This document shows, piece by piece, positions 1 to 4,185 of a stretch of DNA of 6,407 nt. Under the pieces are notes generated by a model. It saw nothing but the letters and a program-made list of their open reading frames with translations, had not been told where the DNA came from and did not search any database. Numbering within the stretch: position 1 is the first letter of the stretch; each line of letters begins with the position of its first letter. The position numbers and the translations under genes were made by a program. The stretch is from JAKASX01 sp035534495 (lineage in GTDB: Bacteria; Acidobacteriota; Terriglobia; Acidiferrales; UBA7541): positions 1 to 6,407 of the forward strand of contig DATLRW010000057.1 in the NCBI GenBank assembly GCA_035534495.1, read 5' to 3'.

Positions 1-11
1 CATGGCAGAAC

Positions 12-29
12 GGCCCCACGAGGGGGGCC
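12..29 (+). promoter_or_regulatory. Hairpin enclosing the ribosome binding site of the first gene
   Basis: GGCCCC (12-17) is perfectly complementary to GGGGCC (24-29), leaving a 6-nt loop ACGAGG. The purine-rich Shine-Dalgarno stretch (GAGGGGGG, 20-27) lies half in the loop and half in the 3' arm, and the ATG follows directly at 30. If the mRNA folds this way, the start site would be partly occluded. The structure is visible in the sequence; a regulatory effect is inference, because G-rich start regions can form such stems by chance. Confidence 0.4.
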
Positions 30-233
30 ATGAGCAGCGTCTTGCAGTTTCCAAAGAAGACGCGGCACGTCACTCAGGTCGATCTCGCCGAAGAGCGCAT
101 TCTTAGGAAAAAGGCAATCCTGTGGAATCGGTTGTGGAAGATGAAGCGTCGTGAGATCACGGAATGTTTGCTCCGAGGCGCGGAGGTTGAAGAAGGCCCT
201 TTGACGGCCGCGTTGGATGTGCGAATTGACTGA
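30..233 (+). CDS. Small conserved hypothetical protein next to the integrase (67 aa)
   Basis: Function unknown. The 67-residue product starts MSSVLQFPKK, continues with a charged, probably helical middle (about residues 18-50, rich in Lys, Arg, Glu and Leu), and ends with a GAEVEEGPLTAALDVR segment. I associate this pattern (a QFP/RFP start, a charged helix, then GAxVExGxxTAxL) with small proteins of Acidobacteriota genomes, often in accessory regions; that is recollection, not a search. No membrane segment or signal peptide is visible. The ATG at 30 is supported by the strong purine run GAGGGGGG at 20-27. The gene reads toward the integrase 314 bp downstream, so the two could belong to one element but are not tightly linked. 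A small DNA-binding or accessory protein is possible, but nothing in the sequence proves it. Confidence 0.6.
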   Translation: MSSVLQFPKKTRHVTQVDLAEERILRKKAILWNRLWKMKRREITECLLRGAEVEEGPLTAALDVRID

Positions 234-547
234 CCGTGCCTGCGGCTCGATCAGTGAACGGATGGTAAAAAAACGGAAGCGGTTCTCGCGCCCTGGCGGC
301 GCGCATGCGTCATTCTGACGGCGGAGGGTCGCTTGCGCCGCCGGTGCGGGAAAGCGCTGTCGTCCGAGCCCTGGTAAAACCGGGGACGATGCCTGCGCGC
401 CAAAACCTCGATGCGGGCGGCAGGAATCCATTACCCTGCCGGCGCGGGGGAAATAGCGTCATTCCCTTCCCCGGTAAACGCGGGGCGCCCCTGCCTGCCG
501 AAACCACGGAGAAGGCGGGAGGATTCTTTCCGGGTTAGGTTCTTTCT
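234..547. other. Structured non-coding stretch upstream of the integrase
   Basis: I see no convincing gene in these 314 bases; the open frames across 305-538 and on the minus strand lack family-like features. The stretch contains an A7 run near 265-273, a perfect hairpin GGCAGG (419-424) / CCTGCC (435-440) with a 10-nt loop, and the duplicated hairpin unit described separately. Such a region next to a recombinase gene could carry its promoter and recombinase arm-binding sites; that role is inference. Confidence 0.5.
341..530. repeat. Degenerate ~98-bp direct duplication with a conserved small hairpin
   Basis: Two units can be aligned: about 341-438 and 439-530. Matching blocks in order are CCGGTGCGGG (341) with CCGGCGCGGG (439); CCCTGGTAAAACCGGGG (369-385) with CCCCGGTAAACGCGGGG (469-485); CCAAAACC (400) with CCGAAACC (498); and a G-rich block at 413-427 with one at 514-525. 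Offsets are 98-100 bp. In both units the second block folds as a 5-bp stem with a 7-nt loop (GTAAAAC or GTAAACG); the stem keeps its pairing through a T-G to C-G change. A tRNA-like or CRISPR repeat is not supported. Recombinase-binding sites or a structured RNA are possible. Confidence 0.45.
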
Positions 548-1627
548 ATGGCGACGAAAGTTCGCGGCGTCTTCGAGCGCCCTCCGGGGTCGGGCGACTG
601 GTGGATCCGTTACCACGACCAGCACGGCCGCGAGCATCGCGAAAAAGTCGGCCGCCGCAGCGCGGCAATCGCCGCCTATCAAAAACGCAAAACCGAAATC
701 CGCGAGGGCCGCTTTTTCCCCGAGCAACTTCGCCACCGGGTCCGCGTCGGCTTCGCGCAGATCGCCGACGATGCCCTGCTCTACGCCGAGCGCCACAAGG
801 GCGAACGCTCGGCGCGCGAAGACCGGTGGAAAATGGCGCGCCTGCTCAAATGGTTCAGCGACCGGCCGGCGGCCGATCTTCGCCCCGAAGAGATCGATTC
901 GCGCCTGGCCGAGCTGTCGCGCCGGGGCCTGGCCCCGGCGACCGTCAACCAATACCGCGCCCTGCTCAGTCTGACGTATTCCCTGGCCGTGCGCGCCGGG
1001 AAGGTGCCGGAGAATCCGCTTCGCCGCGTGCCGATCCGGCGCACGAACAACGCGCGCGTGCGCTTTCTGACCGTCCAAGAGGAAATGGAGTTGCGAAGCG
1101 CCCTGCGGCGGCTGTGTCCCCGGCGCGAGCCGGAAGTCGATCTGGCCCTGCACACCGGCATGCGGCGCGGCGAGCAGTACGGGCTCCGCTGGCAGGATAT
1201 CGATCTCGAGCGAGGGCTGATCACGATTCCCCGCTCCAAGCACGGCGAGAAGCGCTGGCTGCCGATCAATTCGGCCGCGCGCCTGGCCCTGGGGCTTCTC
1301 CGCGACCAGGACCACGGCCCGCGCGTCTGCGGGCCGCGAGGGCGCCGCTGGTTCGATCGTGCGGTTCAGGCGGCGGGAATCCATGATTTCCGCTATCATG
1401 ACCTGCGGCATACGTTTGCTTCCCGTTTGGTGATGGCGGGGGTCGATCTGCGAACGGTGCAGGAACTGATGGGGCACAAGACGCTACTCATGACGCTGCG
1501 TTACGCGCATCTATCCGAGGCACACACGCGCGAGGCGATCGAGAAGATCGCCGCCGGCGATTGGCGGCGTCCTACCGGCACCGTAACCGGCACCACCGCC
1601 CGCCCCACGGCAGTGTCTCCGCCATAA
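548..1627 (+). CDS. int: Tyrosine recombinase / phage-type integrase
   Basis: Site-specific recombinase expected to integrate and excise a mobile element through a covalent 3'-phosphotyrosyl intermediate. The 359 residues show three parts. Residues 1-55 form an N-terminal arm-binding type module (WWIRYHDQHGREHREKVG). About 66-155 form the helical core-binding domain. About 170-330 form the catalytic domain. Catalytic residues visible are Arg206 (TGMRRGE), a Lys at 231 or 235 (SKHGEKRWLPI), His284 and Arg287 (HDLRHTF), His310 (LMGHK) and nucleophile Tyr319 (LRYAHL). The set is complete and the length is normal, so the enzyme should be active. The C-terminal tail (about 335-359) is Thr/Pro-rich and probably disordered. 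ATG 548 has a modest TTAGGT Shine-Dalgarno at 535-540. The stop lies 30 bp before tRNA-Gln, the usual neighbourhood for a tRNA-targeting integrase. It lacks the extra motif of integron integrases as far as I can see. Confidence 0.95.
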   Translation: MATKVRGVFERPPGSGDWWIRYHDQHGREHREKVGRRSAAIAAYQKRKTEIREGRFFPEQLRHRVRVGFAQIADDALLYAERHKGERSAREDRWKMARLLKWFSDRPAADLRPEEIDSRLAELSRRGLAPATVNQYRALLSLTYSLAVRAGKVPENPLRRVPIRRTNNARVRFLTVQEEMELRSALRRLCPRREPEVDLALHTGMRRGEQYGLRWQDIDLERGLITIPRSKHGEKRWLPINSAARLALGLLRDQDHGPRVCGPRGRRWFDRAVQAAGIHDFRYHDLRHTFASRLVMAGVDLRTVQELMGHKTLLMTLRYAHLSEAHTREAIEKIAAGDWRRPTGTVTGTTARPTAVSPP

Positions 1628-1657
1628 TCAGCTCTTTCCAATAGCTTTAGTTGATAT

Positions 1658-1732
1658 TCCGGGGTCGGCTAATCGGTAGGCCACCAGACTTTGGATCTGG
1701 TTATCCTGGTTCGAGTCCAGGCCCCGGAACCA
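1658..1732 (+). tRNA. tRNA-Gln (anticodon TTG)
   Basis: A complete cloverleaf of 75 nt with encoded CCA. The acceptor stem is TCCGGGG (1658-1664) with CCCCGGA (1722-1728). The D arm is GGC/GCC (1667-1669, 1680-1682) with GG in the loop. The anticodon stem is CCAGA/TCTGG (1684-1688, 1696-1700) with loop CTTTGGA and anticodon TTG (1691-1693, reads CAA). A short variable segment TTAT follows, then the T arm CCTGG-TTCGAGT-CCAGG (1705-1721), discriminator A and CCA (1730-1732). All stems pair, so it should be functional. It begins only 30 bp after the integrase stop, so its promoter must lie over the integrase 3' end. CATAAT at 1623-1628 is a possible -10 box, but no matching -35 is evident. The tRNA is a likely attachment site for the element carrying the integrase. 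Confidence 0.95.
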
Positions 1733-1781
1733 GCACCTGAATACCGGGCTCCCAAAACGGATCGAAGCACATGGTAAGAAA

Positions 1782-1810
1782 GTGGCCCTGTGCGCCTGCC
1801 GCCGTTTTTT
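1782..1810 (+). terminator. Possible intrinsic terminator after tRNA-Gln
   Basis: GTGGC (1782-1786) can pair with GCCGC (1798-1802), including one T-G wobble, with an 11-nt loop. CG and a T6 run (1805-1810) follow. The position, 50 bp after the tRNA, suits tRNA transcript termination. The stem is short and the loop long, so this is a weak candidate. Confidence 0.3.
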
Positions 1811-2188
1811 CCGGATTGTGCGCATTCGTATGCCGCGACGGTTAATTTCCCGATAAACAGGAACGCGAGACGTTGTTGCGCCCTGTGGGCGGTGGTGTTA
1901 GCCTGCCCTTCCCCCTTCCGCCAGAATGCTTCTGAGAACTTTGTATTTACACAGCCTTCCGGCTGCTGACCGCCGCGACGACCTTTCGGGGTGCAGACTT
2001 TGGGAAGAGTTTCGCGCACGTTCAAGCGGGACCCTGGTCGGTCAGCGCGTGCTTCCTGCCGGGAAGACGGGTGAGGCACGCAAGGGGCTGGACCGAGCGG
2101 TGCTTTCCGAAGGGTACGTGCGGGACCTCGGCCCAAACCTCATCTGCATGGAAGGCGGACTCTTCGCCGACAATCGGGAACCTGGAAA

Positions 2189-2596
2189 ATGCATTGGCCG
2201 CTGTTGGAAAGTCTGGTTGAACGCGGCAGCGTGCTGATCGTAGCCGATTGTGGGATACCTGAAGTATGCCGCCATCGCTCTTTTTACAGCCAGGCCTGGC
2301 GATTTCTGAGGGTTCGCGCGGGATTACCGGCTGATGGCAGGGATGCGCGCGCCGAAAATGGCATTCCCCCCGAAAGTGATCGTCAAATCATTTGTCACGC
2401 TCAAGGCATGACGGTTTCGGAATGGCTGAAGCCTGCTCTATCGGGAATATCGCAGATAGCGGTTCGCAATCCGGCCAGGCTCGAGAGCTGGGAACAGATC
2501 GTGGCTGCGGGCCCTACTCAGGTATCCGGAACAGCTGGATTGCAAAATGGGTCGGAGGCGGAAAAAGCGCCGTGGGTTTTCGCCTCTGCCGGGTAG
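2189..2596 (+). CDS. Middle fragment of the broken TIR gene, or separate 135-aa hypothetical protein
   Basis: This open frame begins at ATG 2189 (MHWPLLESLVERGS) and ends at TAG 2594-2596. It has a beta-strand-like GSVLIVADCGIPE near its start (residues about 13-25) and no recognised domain of its own. I favour the view that it is an internal part of the larger interrupted gene. The frame is open upstream of 2189 to 2075, the sequence in the neighbouring frame just before it reads protein-like, and the frame after the amber codon continues without a start codon straight into a TIR domain. No good Shine-Dalgarno precedes 2189. If it is expressed alone, its function is unknown. Confidence 0.3.
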   Translation: MHWPLLESLVERGSVLIVADCGIPEVCRHRSFYSQAWRFLRVRAGLPADGRDARAENGIPPESDRQIICHAQGMTVSEWLKPALSGISQIAVRNPARLESWEQIVAAGPTQVSGTAGLQNGSEAEKAPWVFASAG

Positions 2597-2689
2597 TGCG
2601 GGTCGGGCTATGTTGTTCTCATCGCGGGCGAGATCTCCGCTGACGACTGGCTTGCGCAGTTCCCCGCAAACACCCGGTGGCTGGCCAAT

Positions 2690-3130
2690 TTGGCCGAGCT
2701 GTTGGTTGCGGACGCCGAACGGAATAGCGCCCGAGCGTCTTCCCCGATTGCCTTGCCGCTTTCGTTTCTCCTTTCGGGCCGATCGGTCAACAAGCAGTTG
2801 GTGGTTCGCATGGGCGAGGCGCTGCGCTTTTTTGGAAAGCAAGTGTGGCTGGATGCTGAATATCCGGCTCCCATCGATTCTTCGCTCCCCCAGGCGAGCC
2901 GTGGCCTGGAACAAATAACACATTTCATCCTGTTTTGGTCCCGAGCCTGCCTCGGGGCGCCCTGGGTCGAGCGGGAACTCCCGTCGGCGGTGTCGATGGC
3001 TGTGGAGCGGCAGGTGCCGATGATTGCGGTTCGTTTGGACATGGCCCCGGTGCCAAAGATAATCGCCGACCTTTTTCGCATCGAAGCGTTGGGAATGTCA
3101 CCGCAAGAGATCGCCGCAAACTTGATTTAA
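2690..3130 (+). CDS. TIR-domain protein (C-terminal, enzymatic portion)
   Basis: Bacterial TIR domains commonly cleave NAD+ in abortive-infection defence or act as scaffolds. From the only in-frame start-like codon after the amber (TTG 2690) the product is 146 aa. It shows the TIR order: strand A with PLSFLLSG (residues 23-30), then an Asn/Lys-rich helix start; KQVWLDAEYPAPIDSSL (50-66), matching the VWxD...G.SL region; HFILFWSRACLGAPWVEREL (78-97), matching the 'I..S..F..S.WV..EL' motif; and VPMIAVRLD (109-117). Glu96 in WVEREL (codon 2975-2977) aligns with the catalytic Glu of SARM1-type NADases. The first strand is less typical than the usual FISYS. The TTG lacks a clear Shine-Dalgarno, and the frame is meaningful upstream of it, so this is probably the surviving 3' part of a longer gene. 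No TIR partner (ThsA-, Argonaute- or CBASS-like) lies nearby. Confidence 0.6.
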   Translation: MAELLVADAERNSARASSPIALPLSFLLSGRSVNKQLVVRMGEALRFFGKQVWLDAEYPAPIDSSLPQASRGLEQITHFILFWSRACLGAPWVERELPSAVSMAVERQVPMIAVRLDMAPVPKIIADLFRIEALGMSPQEIAANLI

Positions 3131-3624
3131 GCCGCGCGGCGCTCGGAACGAAATCGCGGTTAGCCTTCCCGAGAGCCTGGATTGGACGATGGCAGAAGGA
3201 AGGGCCGTTTGGCCCGCCAAGCCTCGCATTTTCTCCTCTTTTCTAATGTCTATGGCAAAAGAAAGCTGACCCGAATCGGATGAAGGTTCCCTGCCGCATG
3301 CGAGTGTTGAATGTTGCGTGCGCCTTATTCGCACATGTAACAGTGCGGGATCGTCTGTAACGGAAGCGGGCATCAAACTCATGCTGAACGAATTTTCCGG
3401 TGGGGGGGATCACGCACGGACCGTTTCGGGATTCGTAAGCAGGCATGCGTAACGCGCCGAAATGGCAAAACAACCGGCGATATGCAAAAAGAATTCGCGA
3501 AGACTGGCCATTTCACCACAGTTGTTTCATGAGAGGACATGCCCTTTTTCGTCTATTGGTAATTTACTGAAATGACCAACCTGCTTTGGTATCTGGGCTG
3601 CTAGCGTTCCGGTGGGTAATCAAG
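3131..3624. other. Gene-poor spacer between the TIR remnant and the 110-aa gene
   Basis: I see no supportable gene in these 494 bases; minus-strand open frames here lack family-like features. The spacer contains a short hairpin GGGCC-GTTT-GGCCC (3202-3215) with T-rich sequence only later (3229 on), so it is not a proper terminator. It also has a 20-bp-spaced direct repeat TGTAAC...GCGGG (3336-3370), a G7 run (3402-3408), and near its end the TTGGT/ACCAA/TTGGT alternation and a possible -24/-12 element. Base composition is visibly richer in A and T than in the integrase, which suggests degenerated or foreign DNA. Confidence 0.5.
3586..3602 (+). promoter_or_regulatory. Weak candidate sigma-54 (-24/-12) promoter for the 110-aa gene
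   Basis: TTGGTATC-TGGG-CTGCT has the required GG (3588-3589) and GC (3600-3601) ten bases apart and matches most of the flanking consensus (YTGGCAYR-N4-TTGCW). Transcription would begin near 3613, only about 12 bases before the ATG at 3625, which is unusually close. GG-N10-GC occurs by chance roughly every few hundred bases, so this is tentative. Confidence 0.25.
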
Positions 3625-3957
3625 ATGGATGCGGACCGAGTAGAGTCCAATTACAGGGTGGAAGTTTCCGGCTGGGATGTAGCCGAGTCCTTCTTCGTTG
3701 AAAAGGTCAGTCTCGAGCTCACGCAGGCGGGAGAGCGAGTCGTCCACCTGAAGCATTCCCTGCGCGAGGGTCTGATCGTGTTCCTGCGCCTGATGGAGTC
3801 CCGCATTACCTTCCCCGTCCTTCGGGTCGCCTACCGGGTTACCGAGGTAAGCCCCAGCGAAAGGGATGGGGTAAACCGTGTGAGCCTGCGTAAGCTCCGA
3901 CACCGCCGGCCAAGTGACAGCGAAACAGCAGCGCCGGATACCATCGAACTCCTCTAA
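3625..3957 (+). CDS. 110-aa protein, PilZ-like or lineage-specific unknown
   Basis: No firm function. The product (MDADRVESNYRVEVSGWD...) looks like a small all-beta protein: YRVEVSGWD, then ESFFVEKVSLEL (residues 21-32), ERVVHLKHSLREGLIVFLRL (about 37-56), VLRVAYRV (about 65-72) and a basic SLRKLRHRRP near the C-terminus, ending in a probably flexible acidic tail. The layout 'E.FFVE.T.L......V.L...+.EG..+F+RL...AY+V' resembles small Acidobacteriota proteins related to PilZ domains. The c-di-GMP-binding RxxxR and D/NxSxxG motifs of true PilZ proteins are absent, so nucleotide binding is not supported. I chose ATG 3625 over upstream TTG 3586 because GGTGGG (3611-3616) is well placed as a Shine-Dalgarno. 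It lies 228 bp upstream of, and in the same direction as, the sigma-54 regulator gene. Confidence 0.6.
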   Translation: MDADRVESNYRVEVSGWDVAESFFVEKVSLELTQAGERVVHLKHSLREGLIVFLRLMESRITFPVLRVAYRVTEVSPSERDGVNRVSLRKLRHRRPSDSETAAPDTIELL

Positions 3958-3978
3958 GCACAGATGGAAACAGTTCAT

Positions 3979-4001
3979 CTTTGAAACTAAATGTTTCAGA
4001 G
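3979..4001. promoter_or_regulatory. Palindromic candidate binding site (upstream activating sequence) for the downstream regulator
   Basis: TGAAAC (3982-3987) and GTTTCA (3993-3998) form a perfect inverted repeat with a 5-bp spacer TAAAT. The dyad extends to 9-bp arms with one mismatch (CTTTGAAAC / GTTTCAGAG). A second, imperfect pair (GGAAAC, then GTTCA) lies directly upstream at about 3966-3977. The 6-N5-6 arrangement is the geometry of NtrC sites (TGCACC-N5-GGTGCA). The site is about 170 bp upstream of the possible -24 box of the regulator gene, a normal distance for enhancer-type sites. Binding by this regulator is inference. Confidence 0.45.
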
Positions 4002-4156
4002 CGGCACACGCAACCACGCCTAACGTGCAACGGAAAAGCCGCATATCCTCCCCGTCAGAATGATTGCGCCAATATGCCCTAAGTGGTTTACACACATGAG
4101 ATTATAGTGTTTCGGAACGACAAGTGAATGGGTTGCTTCGCAACACGTTTTCTATT

Positions 4157-4173
4157 TTGGAACATGGCATGCC
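4157..4173 (+). promoter_or_regulatory. Weak candidate sigma-54 (-24/-12) promoter of the regulator gene
   Basis: TTGGAACATGGCATGCC contains GG (4159-4160) and GC (4171-4172) separated by exactly ten bases and matches TGG.AC and TGC of the consensus. It is the only GG-N10-GC pair I found between 3958 and 4185. Transcription would start near 4184, giving an almost leaderless mRNA for ATG 4186, which fits the absence of a visible Shine-Dalgarno but is unusual for sigma-54 promoters. Confidence 0.25.
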
Positions 4174-4185
4174 ATTGAATGTTCA

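Larger units (their letters stand above)
1926..3130 (+). pseudogene. Probable broken gene: N-terminal ThuA/amidotransferase-like region fused to C-terminal TIR domain
   Basis: Three consecutive open segments appear to be pieces of one gene of about 400 codons. Segment 1 (1926-2186) ends ...YVRDLGPNLICMEGGLF.... Segment 2 (from about 2187) continues in another frame with MHWPLLESLVERGSVLIVAD. One extra A in the A4 run at 2186-2189 would join them. Segment 2 then runs in the same frame through a TAG at 2594-2596 into segment 3, which begins SGYVVLIAGEISADDWLAQF, then RWLANLAELL, then the TIR domain, ending at TAA 3128-3130. The alternating beta-strands (PNLICMEGG, GSVLIVADCG, YVVLIAGE) and the NTRWLANLAELL segment recall ThuA-like or class I amidotransferase-like folds; this is a fold-level impression only. 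ATG 1926 has no clear Shine-Dalgarno, so the true 5' end is uncertain. The simplest reading is a decayed accessory gene, with sequencing error as the alternative. Confidence 0.5.

Noticed and set aside
341..530. Repeats of CCCCGGTAAACGCGGGG type suggest a CRISPR array
   Set aside because: Only two imperfect copies, ~100 bp apart, with similarity also in the 'spacer' parts; no cas genes. This is a degenerate duplication.
431..1477. Long minus-strand open frame (348 codons) opposite the integrase
   Set aside because: It is a GC-rich shadow of the integrase coding frame: no domain-like features, and the plus strand encodes a complete recombinase.
548..1732. Integron (intI with attI/attC)
   Set aside because: The recombinase looks like a standard phage/island integrase, there are no attC-like cassettes, and it lies beside a tRNA.
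1628..2136. Minus-strand open frames reading GLDSNQDNQIQSLV or GAWTRTRITRSKV
   Set aside because: These are the familiar spurious translations of a tRNA gene's complementary strand.
2547..2918. Plus-strand 123-codon frame overlapping the TIR gene
   Set aside because: Arg/Ser/Pro-rich out-of-frame shadow; the TIR frame explains the coding signal.
2438..3119. Minus-strand open frames opposite the TIR region
   Set aside because: Basic, low-complexity translations without family resemblance; the plus strand carries the TIR pattern.
2690..3130. Thoeris or other complete TIR-based defence system
   Set aside because: No ThsA-like, Argonaute-like, cyclase or other partner gene is present in the window.
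3202..3240. Terminator after the TIR gene (GGGCC-GTTT-GGCCC)
   Set aside because: Only a 5-bp stem and the T-rich sequence begins more than 10 bases later and is interrupted by C.
4080..4108. Sigma-70 promoter with -10 TATAGT (4103-4108) before the regulator
   Set aside because: The hexamer at the correct -35 distance (TAAGTG or CTAAGT) is a poor match, so it is not listed as a feature.
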